From contig CAKKTI010000046.1 of NCBI GenBank assembly GCA_920105805.1, positions 1-64,000 of the forward strand: 64,000 bases of DNA. Reading direction: 5' to 3'. The translations under genes and the position numbers were made by a program. The stretch is from Condylostoma magnum (Eukaryota; Ciliophora; Heterotrichea; Heterotrichida; Condylostomatidae). Under the pieces are notes generated by a model that did not search any database, was not told the origin of the DNA, and saw only the letters and a program-made list of their open reading frames with translations. Numbering within the stretch: position 1 is the first letter of the stretch; each line of letters starts with the position of its first letter. Below are positions 38,601-49,865 of the stretch, piece after piece.

Positions 38601-39084
38601 AAATATGAACCCAACAGCTGTCGCTATCTCTGATTAAAGGTATATAGTGGCTGATGGATTCAAAAACTTTATGATATTTTAGAATGATGAGAAACTGGAA
38701 AGAGTTGCTGATTTTCATATAGGAATTACTATATACGGGATAACTAAGTTCTAAAGTATAATCATTTTCCCTAGTATGGAAGGAGCTATTGGAAGTTTGT
38801 TTAAGGTTACTGAAGAGGTCTATAAGAAAAATAATGCATTACAGACTGCCTTGCATGAGCATCTACCGTAATAAGCAGGATTGAACCCAAGGGGGTATAG
38901 GATGACTAGTACTCATGATAATGAAAGATAGAAAAAAGGAGTTTTAGACAAGGAAGATTTGTTTTAGTATTGTTATCTGTCTAAAACCATTCAAAGATAA
39001 ATTTCAAGGTCTATTGGAACTACTCCGGATAATATTTTACATGGGCTAGGAGAATTACCGTCTTTACAAAAGTTTATTAGTTAG
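35608..39084 (+). CDS. CPSF1: Cleavage and polyadenylation specificity factor subunit 1 (CPSF160)
   Basis: 1158 residues in one frame. The N-terminus MEDFSVYQEAAPNSIV aligns with the CPSF160 start (family MYAVYKQAHPPTG), so the ATG is secure. The body is beta-rich propeller sequence of the CPSF-A/DDB1 family. The C-terminal third has GPVSALANVNGYLLVGTSPEIKIYSY, AFYYGYRMSS...FIFIADTID and, at the end, LNPRGYRMTST...LFQYCYLS...IGTTPDNILHGL, the diagnostic CPSF160 finish. It is shorter than the animal protein (about 1440). Stop TAG 39082-39084, then TAA. It scaffolds the AAUAAA-recognising complex; 3' end formation is of special interest in a code where mRNA ends may help define stops. Confidence 0.9.
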
Positions 39085-39212
39085 TAATCTAATTGCATAT
39101 GCAAATCTTTGGGTTTATTTGCAAGATTTCACATGAAACAGTGTAAATTGGTTTAGAATATAATAAGGGTGCAATAAGATCCTATTGTAGGCAAATATTT
39201 ATTAATATGACA

Positions 39213-42200
39213 CTAATTTACTATAGCTTTAAACTCTATGCATTCTTTTATTTCTTCTTGTAGTAATACAATAAGATAAGTAGTTAATTGCTCTCCTGAC
39301 TCTCTTGGATGAAAGACTAATCTGAGGTATCCTTTTTATAACGCTGGTATTACAACTTCACTTTATTGAACTTCCATTATTGATGTATCCTGGCTGTAAA
39401 TACTATAAGTTGTATCATGATTCTCTTTGTTTTGATATGTTATCTTCATGTATTTTGCTCGATTAGATGTTAGTTTTACTTTATAAGATTTAGTTGGCTA
39501 TAGTAGTGTTTAAGGTTGTATAAAGCTATTTATTACGTTTTATTCATTTACAATGCCATCTTATCCAGACATTAAGGGTTATAATTCATCGTTATTTTCC
39601 TTTTATGCTTCGTTTTAAGGGCTTTCAGTAAAAGATTGTTTAATTTAAGGCTGAATACTCAATGCTTTCTTCCTCTAATAGATTTATAGTTTTCTTTTAT
39701 ACGGCTAAAACTCCTCCTTCACTGTATTTTATTACTAAAAGTTCATAGGCTTATAAACCTATAAATCAAATTAAATGCAATCTGACTATCCATTTGATTG
39801 CTCTATTAATAAGTACAGTTTTTGTAATCCAATTTATTGAACTGGGCCAAATTTTACAGGAAATGCACCCCTTTTCCCTTTAGGTATTAACACATTTTCC
39901 TCTTTAATCTCCATTAATTCTGCATTGGAACTCTATAAATTATAGTTCACATCTTCTTATGTTTTATTAATATACGGGACTTTCATAAATTTCAGTTCAT
40001 TTTACGGTAGTTTAACATTATAATTCTTTTATATCTCCATGTGTAAAGTAACTAATTACTTTCCAATCTGCGTGAATATCGGATTTTTCAAGCAGTTCAA
40101 ATTTTAACTTGTTTTAGGAGATTCTATATTAGTGTATTCATTTTCCTTTGTTAATTAAATCGGTTGAAAATTTTTATTGATTTTAACTTGTTAGTTCTAT
40201 TAAATGGATAAACTTCTTGCTTTATTATTGAAAATTCTCTACTCCTCAAATACAGTTTCAATTTATACATTAGGTATTACTCTAGTATTAAATTGAATAC
40301 AATCAATAACGGCATCATCCACCATTATAATCAAATTAACCATCTTTTCATCAATTCTCATCCTTGGGAGAAATTCTATTTAAAAGGTTCCTTTACTCTT
40401 TTATGGAATTTAGATTTATTCCTCTTTAACCTGCATTACTTATGAATCAGATGATTTTATAGTAAAAGTTACATCAAATGTTTGGTTATTCACATAAGGC
40501 ACTTTCATAAACTTGTATTCATTATGAGGTAATTTTATATCGTACTTTTTAGAGGCTTTAAGCATTATCGCATATAGCTCATTGCCCATTGTAACAAATT
40601 ATTCTGATTGGTTAATATTTAACTTTTATTCAGGCTGATTAATAGAATTTGTATCGGGTAAGAAATGTTCACTTACTGTATTCTGTATATTATTATTAGA
40701 AGCTATTTTACATATAAATTCAATGCAATATTACTTTTCATTCTATGATTCAATAATTAAATGAGACCTAAGCTCTCCTTTTTATTAAACAGGATTGAAT
40801 TAGAAGTTAATTATTTTCTTTTGCTTTGCAGGAATTGTGATAGTATTTTACTCGATTTATAATAACTCAGAATTAGTTGTATATAGATTATAAGTAATTT
40901 CTTCATCAGTTTTATTTTTATATGGAATTTTCATAAATTTAGCTTAATTAAATGGTAGTTTAACAGTATATTACTCATTTACATCAGTTATCATTGCAAA
41001 CACATGTTTATCAGCTTAAACAAACGTTTTTTTACTTTTAGGAGAATCTTTTACACTTTATTAAATAGATACTGATTATGAAGTTGTTTTTGATAGAGTT
41101 GGTAATATTTTACCCTGTATTAAAACATTGTGAACTTAAGACTACTGTAATTTTGGTATAGATTTTATCAATGTTTAAATTGACTTACAATAGACATTTA
41201 ATTAATAGCAGCAAATTATAATATCATCCTCTTTTAAGATAATATGACCTTTTTCTATCTTTTGAGATTCTATTGGGTTAATGTCTATTTCTAGCTCCAC
41301 TTACTCATTTGGCTAAACAAATAAACTCTAGGTTTTAATTGTGAGCAATTAACTATTCGATGTAAAGATTTCAATAGTTTATTATTTAGAGGTTTTATTT
41401 GTATATGGTATTTGAATTGGCGTCGTTTAGTTTCTTTGAACTTTGAAATCTAGGAATTATTATATATCCAAAATCATGGCAAATAACTGATTATTTAATT
41501 TCATATCAGCTCCTAGGCTTTAATCATCAATCTTTGATACTTAATCATGCTTATACATTCTTAAGCTAGGTTGTAAGTGCTAGGGATCAGATATAAAAAT
41601 ATTCTCATTGTTATAAGTTCCTAGTACTGGCTGATTTTTACTCTCATTTAAGCTTTGAATTTATAATCTATTTTAGGCTTTAGCGATAAGTTGAATACAC
41701 TCTATAACAGATTCATTAGATTTTACAATTAAATAAACCTTTACTTTCTTTTAAGTTTATAGTGGTAAAAACTTCAATTGGAACTTATGGGATTAACCAG
41801 CCTTTATTACTATAGTTGAATTAACAACTTGCATAACACTAGGATCAGAGCTTGTTAGTTCATATGTTTTATCGTCAGAACTATTATTTGTGTATGGAAT
41901 CTTCATATGTTTTTCCTTATTACAAAATATACGTATTTTGTAGGTTCTTGTAATATCCATCATAATCGCAAAAAGCTTAGAACCTACTTCAATGAATTTA
42001 TCTTTACTTATATTATCAAGGTTCTCGTAAGATTTGATCTTATCATCTTAATTAACTAAGAACTATTATTTAACCCTATTGTCAATCCTAGGCAACGATT
42101 ATACAGGATCAACCGATCTAAATCTTCTTTTACAACTTGAATAAGTTCTTTACTATTGTTTTATAGGAGTAATATTAATACTATAAGGATTATGAATTAT

Positions 42201-42647
42201 TTAAGGTGTAGTTATTCTCCTGTGCTTTTAACTAACACTGCGTACTTTTTAAATCTATGGCAGATTTTAAGTTTCCTGTTTGAGTACTCCCCATATAACA
42301 TTTTGTATACGTTATACAATTTCAGGTCCAGTAGGTCAAGTTCCTCTCTGAAGTTTTGAGAAAATTATTTGATCCCTGAAATATACCTCAAAAGATCCTA
42401 TTCTCGGAAACCTTTTATCGTTTACCTTAGCAAATTAAGAGCCTAGTTGATTCCGAAGAAAGTTAGGAGGTATTGTGTTTTAAATAACTTAAATGTACTT
42501 AAATTTCTACTCGATTTCGTTAGTTACTGTTTGGTAGTATTGAAGGTATTTCGATTCATCATGACTCGTACATCAATCATGAGAGGGACAGTTAATGCTG
42601 ATTTAATGTTACCAGTGTTCTATGTAAACAAACTCAGGAAAAGCCAT
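39213..42647 (-). CDS. SelW-like domain fused to six NPHP4/MSP-type Ig repeats
   Basis: 1144 residues in one frame. The first about 115 contain a selenoprotein W/T/MIEN1-like (Rdx) fold: VYIEHW...RIGSFEVYFRDQIIFSKLQRG...EIVQRIQNVI. The usual CxxC/CxxU redox pair is absent after the first strand. A basic Ser-rich linker follows, then six repeats of about 110-150 residues with the pattern FMKIPYKNKT, Y-x-L-x-T-x-x-x-L, I-x-IP-x-K-x-K, F-x-P, CI-x-F. These match the Ig-like C-terminal repeats of nephrocystin-4, a transition-zone protein. Stop TAG 39213-39215. The name NPHP4-like is offered for the repeats; the whole protein is not the standard NPHP4 layout. Confidence 0.75.
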
Positions 42648-42859
42648 TTTATTGATCAGTTAATATGTAACAGAAAGTAGAAATGTAATCGTAAAAGCTG
42701 CATAAACTGTATCTCTTTGATCATAGTACTTATTTTCATAAGAATTATTACGAAATGTGTCCTTATTCTTTACAACTTCATGTAAAATTCGTATATACTT
42801 GAATACCTATTATATAACTAAACCAAATATCAATACAAAATTATATTATTCTAATAACA

Positions 42860-43375
42860 TCACACCATTGGCTCTGCAACTTTCCTCTTTTCTATTTCTC
42901 CTGTCTCTGATATCATTTCTGTCCAATTATAAGGGTACAATCTTTCCTATTTCTCTGTATATGCCAAAATAACTCCTAATTACCTCTCCGCAGTACTTAA
43001 ATAAAAGGATTTAGCATCTCCCATAGATATAACTTTGGCCTTCACAATATCTAAAGGCTTAAAGCAGTGATGCATAATACACGATGACCATTCATGCTTT
43101 CGTATATCAGATTTTCTTATAATACCTAGGAAAAAGGAGTTTAAAGCCTGCATATTTACAGCTATAATATGCACATGCACCATACTAACCGAAAGTTTAG
43201 TTACTTTACAAAGTACTTCATCTCCAATTCTAGGAACATTTTGACCCTAATGTAAAATATTCACCTTTTGTTCTTGATAATCAGGAGTTCCTCTTACTGA
43301 GGCCCTTGTTACACCTCTATTTTAATACGCTCCCAGCCCAGGAGTTCCCTCGATAATTTCCCCTGGTAAAACCAT
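42860..43375 (-). CDS. EXOSC1: Exosome complex component CSL4
   Basis: 171 residues, the normal length. The N-domain starts MVLPGEIIEGTPGLGAY (family: PGxxL-GxGTY). The S1 domain follows: IGDEVLCKVTKLSVSMVHVHIIAV, FLGIIRKSDIRKHE, KPLDIVKAKVISMGDAKSFYLSTA. The end is LGVILAYTE...LYPYNWTEM...GEIEKRKVA, as in CSL4. TGA 42860-42862 after AEPMV is taken as the stop, with TAG three codons later as fallback. It caps the RNA exosome ring and helps channel RNA for 3'-5' decay. It begins 10 bp after the stop of the JHY-like gene on the same strand. Confidence 0.92.
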
Positions 43376-43385
43376 TATTATTAAT

Positions 43386-43964
43386 CTAGGAATAGTCTTC
43401 AAAAGGCTTGAATTTAATTAGGCGGAGTTTTGGTGTAAGGGATTGGAAAAGTTATTGCTTTTCTTTAGGTCTTTAAGGAGTTTTTAGGCCGTTTATAATA
43501 CTTTTACCATAGCTTTTGATTTTTTACTGTTTTTCCATTAGCTGTTTCCACTCTTCTGATCCGATATAGCCTGAACCTAAACCTCGTAGTTCTTTAATTT
43601 GCCGAATTTTCCTATAGTCTTTGAATGTATATGGACTATAATCCACTTTTCTGGGCTTTTTCGAGTAAGCTAATGCAGCTATTTCAGGTTAATAATGTAG
43701 CAAGTTTTGTTTATTTTATTGATTTGAAGGGATTTGTATGTTTAAATTTTTGCGTATTGCTTACTTCTAAACTCCTTGTTTTGGGGATTTTTTACTAGTC
43801 TAGTTTACCCTTGTTAATGTTTACTAATGACTATTTTAATTAAATAGTGTCATTTACCCGAATTTACTGATTTTCGAATGCAATTGGGAACTTCTAACAC
43901 TTTTAATGATTGGCCTGTCTAGTTGACCAATTTCTTAAAGGGTTTTAATCTATCTGCCTTTCAT
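43386..43964 (-). CDS. JHY-like basic protein
   Basis: 192 residues from MKGRQIKTLQEIG to TAG 43386-43388 (EDYS-stop). The first half is basic, Gln/Asn-rich and probably disordered. The conserved-looking part is YSPYTFKDYRKIRQIKELRGLGSGYIGSEEWKQLMEKQQKIKSYG, reminiscent of the C-terminal domain of JHY, a protein needed for ciliary axoneme order in ependymal cells. The match is by motif style (YT-x-x-DY, LGPLG-like, W...EK) and not proved. It sits upstream of CSL4 with 10 bp between them. Confidence 0.6.
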
Positions 43965-44314
43965 ATTGAAATGAAGAATATTAACAATTTGCGATACTAT
44001 TAATATTTAGTTTAGAATGGTTAATACAAGCTATTAATGATTCTCATGTTGATTAAATTAATGTATATAAATTATGCTTTTGCTTGATGTGACTATTATG
44101 CTTAATTTTCTATTTTAGTAATTAAAGTATATACAAGCTTTATATTACTGGGAATATTTTGTATATAATTGTAATTATTTTTTGAACTAACTATGAAATT
44201 GCAAAAGATCTTTATGTATATTCTATCTTAGCTTTCTTTGAATATATTCAAAAACTTTAAATTAGTATTATATGCAATTTCAATACAACTACATAATCAA
44301 AAAGGTATTAAAAT
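43965..44314. other. AT-rich intergenic spacer
   Basis: This separates the JHY-like gene start from the 3' end of the kinase gene, both on the minus strand. Nothing coding or repetitive is evident; it must contain the JHY-like promoter. Confidence 0.35.
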
Positions 44315-45409
44315 CTATAATCTTTAAAAAAGATTTTCTTTAGAAATGCCTTCAATACTATTTACCTTCGCTCCCTTATGATAATAATATCCCTTAAACA
44401 ATTATTGCAGTTCTTGCTTATTTAACAATTTATGAATTCTTGAAATATTATCCTAATTCCGCTTATCCCATTAGCTCATTTTTTACTCATAAGGTTAATT
44501 AACCTTTTGATCAGCTTTAAAAGGAGAAGAAAAGGTCCTTTACTCTAATTTATTCCAATCTAGTGATTTAAACCAAGGATGTTGTTTAATTTCTTCAATT
44601 CCTTAATAACCTAGTCTATTTTCCGGCTTTGCCTATAAAAGTCTATTTATAAAATCAGCTCCTTCCATACTAACTCCCTCTGGAAGTTAGCTTACATTGA
44701 TAATAGAGTAACTTTAAATAATTTTCTATAATATTTGTTACCTAGTTTAACCTGGATAAGGTCTTTTCCCCAATAAACACTCATAAGCAATAACTCCTAA
44801 AGCATAAAAATCAACAGCTTTTCCATGATTTTTCCTATTGATTACTTCCGGTGCCATGTATTGTAAAGTGCCGCTAATTTCCTTACAATGATTTCCATTA
44901 GACCTTCTAGCAATGCCTAGATCAGAAATACATAGAAACCCTTGATTATCTATTAAAATATTCTCAGGCTTTATATCCCTGTGGATTATTTCCTGTTGAT
45001 GCAGATATTGAATCCCTAATACAATACAACCTATTATAAACCGAGTAGTGGACTCATTATACATCAAATTGGTTTTTAACCGATATCGAAGGTCTCGGTC
45101 TTCTTTAAGATCAAGGACTAGATAGATATTGTACTTGTCTTAGAACGCAAAGTGCATATTTGCTATGAAAGGGGAGTTTAAAGTACTCAGATATCGAAAT
45201 TCGTTAAATACAGCATTAACACTTCTCTTTAGTATAATTTTTGACTTTTGCATTTCCTTAATCGCATAGTCAATATTTAGGAACCTATGTGTGGCCCTTC
45301 ACACTACACCACATCCTCCTTAGCCTATTGGGTAAAGAAATTTAAAAGAATCAACTGATAGCTGCAGTGTTTTGTCCGTATCAGGGTTTTTGAAATTGCA
45401 ATTTCCCAT
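44315..45409 (-). CDS. Serine/threonine protein kinase (AGC-like)
   Basis: About 362 residues. It begins MGNCNFKN, a possible N-myristoylation signal. Kinase features in order: Gly loop IGQGGCGVVWRA (Trp by TGA), VAIK-equivalent DYAIKEMQK, NEFRYLSTLNSPFI, HRDIKPEN catalytic loop, DLG metal-binding motif (D-L-G in place of DFG), activation-segment GTLQYMAPEV, VDFYALGVIAYECLLGKRPY, and the NRLGYQGIEEIKQHPWF end typical of AGC kinases. A C-terminal extension (DWNKLEQRTFSSPFKADQK) resembles the AGC tail without a clear hydrophobic motif. All catalytic residues are present. The end is TAA 44324-44326 or TAG 44315-44317; the outer is given. Confidence 0.88.
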
Positions 45410-45563
45410 TTTTCTATGGTTATTATAATATAATACAGAATAAGTAATATAAGTCAATCATATATTTTATTATAACCTTCACGATTTGAGAAAATAGTAT
45501 TAACAAAAGATTATCTTTTACTATGGCAATTAAATCAATCAATTTTCTTAGAAATTTACTTAA

Positions 45564-46391
45564 CTAAACTAACAACACAGCATTAATGCACCCATCATTC
45601 TCAGGGTTATTAGTAACTTAAGCATATTTGCCCCATATAACCTTTCCCGTCGCAGTAACCAACCCAAGATCACTTATATTAACCTCAATAACAGTTCCCT
45701 TAGTGATAACTCCCAGCCCAGTATACAAATTACTCTATGGATTCTTCTTAACTCCAATTATGTCCAAATTAAAAGTGGTTTTCAACTCAGGATGTGTGAC
45801 ATGTGCCTTATTAAACCTCAACCCCGTCGGCCTTATATACCTTTCAAACTTCGGAGGTTTTCTTACAAAACTTTCCCCAACATAACACACTTTATTAATC
45901 ATTCTCTTCCACATCTTCTTCTTCCTTTTTCCAGTTTTGACTACCTAGAACATTTCTTCATCTGTCATTGGCTTAACTTTGGGAATTGGGACTTACCACC
46001 TTCCAGCCTTTTCCTTACGTTTCTGCTTTATCATATTGCTTAGAATCTTTGTCTTATTCGTTCCCTCTCGTTCTAACAAGTAAGTAGGTACGGCTCCTTC
46101 TGGAGCCTTTTATTAATTCGTTGTTTCAACAGCAGACCCGTCATGCATTTTTAACCTGATTATGCATTACAGTTTACGCATATTTGCCTTTTCAGTGTAC
46201 CGCTCTTTATTGAATATCTTTGCTTTGATTCCTTTTAAAGATTTTGCCTTGGCTGAAATTTCATGAACTTTTCTAGATTCTCTTTTCCGTCTGTATATAA
46301 CTCACTTCTTTTCATCGTGGTCTAGTCTCTTACCCTCACGACGTTGGAACTACTCTATATAGTCGTTCTGAGGCTGAGTATAAATTACCAT
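45564..46391 (-). CDS. NSA2: Ribosome biogenesis protein NSA2
   Basis: Matches NSA2 over its whole length: PQNDYIEQFQRR, then [133 protein letters not shown], ending NAVLLV at TAG 45564-45566, precisely the family end. NSA2 is a pre-60S factor in the nucleolus. Two insertions relative to the family are 15-nt introns (46291-46305 and 46156-46170); after removal the protein is 265 residues, close to the usual 260. The divergent ULP1 start is 19 bp away. Confidence 0.96.
46156..46170 (-). other. 15-nt spliceosomal intron 2 of NSA2
   Basis: GTAATGCATAATCAG on the minus strand separates MRKL from LKMHD; removal restores the family's M-K-K-x-I-K-M-H pattern. It has the same length, the same GT...CAG ends and the same AT at positions 8-9 as intron 1. 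Confidence 0.88.
46291..46305 (-). other. 15-nt spliceosomal intron 1 of NSA2
   Basis: The minus-strand sequence GTGAGTTATATACAG interrupts the codon run DEKK|RKRES, which is contiguous in NSA2 homologues. It has GT...AG ends, an AT at positions 8-9 and exactly 15 nt, the size known from heterotrichs. Being a multiple of three, it would otherwise read as WVIYR and go unnoticed. Confidence 0.88.
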
Positions 46392-46410
46392 TTTAAAGCT
46401 GTAATCAACT

Positions 46411-47523
46411 ATGGATAGGGTTGGCTAATGGCTAAAAGGTTTAAAGATTAAGTTTTTAGACTACTGGAAATGGGAATAGGAAGAGTTAAGGGAGAGTGTT
46501 TTAGGCAGAAGTGTCAAGAAAAATTAAAGGGTTGTATAAGAGAGCTAAGGGCTGAAAGGAATGGTTTAAAAGTAGAATTTTTAACCGAAGCCTCCTATAC
46601 CCGCTGCTGAGATTAGAGATGTAAAAGGCTTTGTAGATAATTACATGATTGAGTATTAGTATAGGTCTGAGGAGGAGTTATAGAAGGCTATTACTACTTT
46701 AAGTAATTGTGAGTAGATTATGCAGAAATAGATTAGAAGACTGAGGATCTAAGGGCTGTAGTAAGATAAAATAATGAGATAGGTTAAATAGCTGTAACCC
46801 TCTGAGATTTAGTTCATGTGTCAGGACTACAGTACACAATTAAAATCTTAGGATTTTTCTTACGAGCACTTAGAGATAATAGATGATGCCTTTAATAATA
46901 AAAATTTGACGAAAACCTTTAGTTAAATAGGCAATATTCCCTTGACTTATAAGGATATTAGAAGATTACAGCCGTAGGTTTACCTTAACGATGAAATTGT
47001 AAACGCATTTATTTAACTAGTACCACAAACTAACGACAGTGTAGTTATGAATACTTACTTCGCTAACTATATATCAGATATGTACTAAAAGGAGGAGTTT
47101 GATCTACGCAAATTGTAGCGGATATTACAGAGGAGGAAAATATAATCAATACAGAACCCTTAGAGGATCATAATACCAATTAACGTTTCAAGTAATCATT
47201 GGGTACTAGGAGTCATAAACAATGAAGAAAAATCCTTTGACTACTATGACAGTCTGGGTAGTAAATATGCTAACTTTGTAACAGATCTTCTGCAAGTTAC
47301 CACAGAGGCACTTTTAAATACAGACTTAGAATACCATAAGAAAGTAGTAAAATGTCCTCAATAATCCAACTTATACGACTGTGGGGTTTTCATGCTTAAG
47401 AACATAGAGTGCATAGCTCTCTAGAAAAGCTTAGATTTCTCTTAAAGTGACATGCATTATATACGAAAGCAGATGGTTGTTCAACTAAAATTGAAGGATT
47501 TAGACATTATGTAATTATTATGA
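46411..47523 (+). CDS. ULP1-type SUMO/ubiquitin-like protease (C48)
   Basis: About 370 residues. A Gln-rich coiled N-terminus of about 200 residues precedes the protease: LQPQVYLNDEIVNAFIQLV (substrate-entry helix, family W-L-N-D), YFANYISDMY, then RIIIPINVSSNHWVLGVI with the catalytic His, FDYYDSLG with Asp, and CPQQSNLYDCGVFML with the oxyanion Gln and nucleophilic Cys. All four catalytic positions are intact. It processes or removes SUMO-like modifiers. The end is one of TAA 47512-47514 or the run TGA-TAG-TAA at 47521-47529; the former leaves 3 bp, the latter overlaps the convergent SPC24-like stop. Confidence 0.9.
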
Positions 47524-48102
47524 TAGTAAATCCCATAAAGCATTAACTGTTTTGTAGTTTATAAGCATCTCTCCCTCATCTGCAGCAATACTAAACTGCT
47601 CCTACTGGTTGTTCTTTAGTACCCAGCCTTCCATTCTATCAGTAATATCGTAATTCCATCTCAGATGCGTGCAACTACAGTATAGCTGTATTTTTGATGT
47701 TAAATGATCTATAGTCTCTTATTACTGTTTAAGTTTTTCCTGTATATCAAACGGGTTCCCAGACTGCATATTTTACTCCCGCTCTTTTAGTATTTAAATT
47801 TCTTATATTTCATTAGTCTTTTCAATCACTTACTCCTTTATTTTCTAATAATCTATCTCTAATTAGCTGGTTCTGTCTAAAATTGCTTATTTTTACTTGT
47901 TTAAGCTGATTAGTCGTTATTTCTGAGCCTCTATTTGGTTGCTAAGGCGTTATTACGATTCATCAATGCTTTAAGTTACCTCATTGTCATCTTCAACTAG
48001 CATTTCAAGTACTTTCTGGAACTTTTGAGGCATAAGTTCTAGTAAATCCTCTGCTTCCTTTATAGTTGTATCGAGAGTTGTATCTTAGCTACTGTTTTCC
48101 AT
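47518..48102 (-). CDS. SPC24-like kinetochore protein
   Basis: 194 residues: about 125 residues of Gln/Glu-rich coiled coil, then a small C-terminal globular domain. The latter reads KIQLYCSCTHLRWNYD...GWVLKNN...FSI...VNALWDLLS, which matches the RWD-like end of SPC24 (family KLYxxITKIKWDY...LW-x-L). SPC24 pairs with SPC25 in the NDC80 complex that ties kinetochores to microtubules; a micronuclear role would be expected. Trp at RWNYD is TGG. Stop TAA 47518-47520. The ATG is 22 bp from the divergent MNS1 ATG. Similarity is short, so the name is tentative. Confidence 0.65.
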
Positions 48103-48124
48103 ATTTTAAACAGTTGCTTAGAAA

Positions 48125-49309
48125 ATGCTAGAAGAACAACTTGCAGCGGAACTACAACGACGCTAAATTAATCAACAGCGTGAGTAACGATAGAACTAAA
48201 GGATTTTTGATGAGAGTGAGGAGCTTAGAGATTTAAAATAGAAGCTAATGACGGCTTACATTAATAGGGAACGCACTGCACAACTGTAGGAAAATTACCA
48301 TCGAAAAGAGTAAGAAGTGGTAAATGAGGCATTGATTGAAAGGGACATGCTACGCAAGGCAGAATAAGATTTGCAGTACTAAGCCTGGATGGAGGAGCGT
48401 AAAAGAAGAGAAAGAGAACAAGGCAAGCAGGTTCTGCAGAACTAAATGCTGGAACGTGAATAACTGCGGCAAGAATCCTACTAAGAATACCTAAAAGAAC
48501 GTGATTAAGTGGATTCAGTGATCCAAAGACTAATCCAGGAGGACCAGCAAGCAATGCGCCAAAAAGAAGAAAAGAAATAACGAGCTTTAAACGACATGTA
48601 AGAATCTGTATACATGAAGGAAATGTTATAAAAACAACAACGAGAAGCAGAGGAGCGTGAGCTAGAACGTCTTAGGTTATTCGAATAAGAACAAGAAAGA
48701 CGTGAATTGGAAATAGCAGCTCAAAGGGCGCAAAAAGAGGAAGCTAGAAACGAGATCTTCGAAAGATTACAAGAAGAGGAAAACAAGCGAAGAGCTGAGC
48801 AGGAATACATAGAAAGACTAAGAACAGAGTTATACTACGAAGAAATGGAGTACAATGCCAGAATGAAGGAGCAAGAAGAGGCCAGACGATAGTACTAAAT
48901 GCGAGTTGAGCTCTAAAAGGCTAATGAGTACCAAGCTTAGTTGAAAGAGCAGAGGAGACGGGAGGAAGCTCAGCTAGAAAGGGAGTTTAAGGACTAAATG
49001 ATGGCAAAGTTTGCGGAGGATGATAAACTAGAGTAGTTGAACGCGCAGAGGAGAAGGATGCGGGAGTTAGAGCATAAAAGACAGGCTGATTCGTTGTGGC
49101 AGCAGAAGTTAGAGAGGTTGAGGAGGGAAAGAGAGATGGAGGAAGAGGAAAGGAGGAAGATTGTAATGGATGAGGACGAGAAGAAGGAAATCATAGAGCG
49201 AGAAAGGAGAAGGCTGTTGGAGCAGTATGCGCCTTATGTGTCAGAGTACTTGCCCAAAGGAACCTTAAGGGATGAGGATGAAGCCATGTTGGTGCGCAGG
49301 CAGAGGTAG
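48125..49309 (+). CDS. MNS1: MNS1-like trichoplein-homology coiled-coil protein
   Basis: 394 residues, nearly all Arg/Glu/Gln-rich coiled coil (TPH domain). The end RRRLLEQYAPYVSEYLPKGTLRDEDE matches the C-terminus of MNS1 (family ILEEHAPKLLGYLPKG). MNS1 is a filamentous inner protein of ciliary doublets. TAA and TAG are frequent as Gln throughout. The stop is TAG 49307-49309, 10 bp before the FOP-like ATG. The protein is about 100 residues shorter than vertebrate MNS1, mainly at the N-terminus, and no upstream in-frame ATG is evident. Confidence 0.85.
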
Positions 49310-49319
49310 TTTTATAATT

Positions 49320-49865
49320 ATGTCCGATTTGAATAAGTCTTTAGTTGATACTATTAGGAATTCTAGTGAGATATTGCCCTTGAGGGCGTCTCTAAGAGCA
49401 CAGATTTTCAAAGTGTTAAAGTAGAACTCACCTGGAACTGTTACTAATACACATGCCGCTCAGTTTTCTACAACACCTGAAGGGTTACTCTGTATAAGTC
49501 TTTTTAGGGACTTTTTACTGATTTCTGGGTTAAATAATACTTTAGAAGTGTTTGAAGGGGAATGTGATGCAATGGGAATAAGTAGAGGTGACTTGTAAAA
49601 TAATTTCAAATTTAAAGTTAAGGACTCCGATCCAGTTATGTATGGGATTACTAGGGAAGTAAAGGCAATTTAAAGAGAGTTGGCTATTTTTATGAAGCCT
49701 TAGTGGGATAGAATGAAGCAGGATTCAGGGGATAATATGGATAGAATTGTAAGTATGCTGAAAAGACAAGATGATGATAGTGATGAAGATGATTATTATC
49801 CTACTCCAAGGCCAGAAGATGAAATGTTTACTGGAAAGAAGCAAAGTCATAATGTAAGTTTTTAA
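49320..49865 (+). CDS. FOP/CEP20-like centrosomal protein (LisH N-domain)
   Basis: 181 residues. The N-terminal 90 residues match the FOP/TONNEAU1 dimerisation fold: LRASLRAQIFKVLKQNS, LLCISLFRDFLLISGLNNTLEVFEGEC. A spacer with VMYGITREVKAIQREL and an acidic tail (DDDSDEDDYYPTPRPEDEMF) follow. Relatives anchor at basal bodies and centrioles. Stop TAA 49863-49865 after HNVSF. Same strand as MNS1 with 10 bp between stop and start, so both may be expressed together in ciliogenesis. Confidence 0.78.

Noticed and set aside
42156-42359. Plus-strand and alternative minus frames within the SelW/NPHP4-like gene, including a protein-like run REELDLLDLKLYNVYKML
   Set aside because: The frame from ATG 42647 to TAG 39213 is continuous and gives the Rdx motif and six repeats; the other frame only looks good locally.
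42500-42600. TGA in the SelW-like domain as selenocysteine
   Set aside because: The TGA codon is not in a CxxU position, and TGA is Trp throughout this genome.
48261-48554. Minus-strand ORF within MNS1
   Set aside because: The plus-strand coiled-coil frame continues to the diagnostic MNS1 C-terminus.
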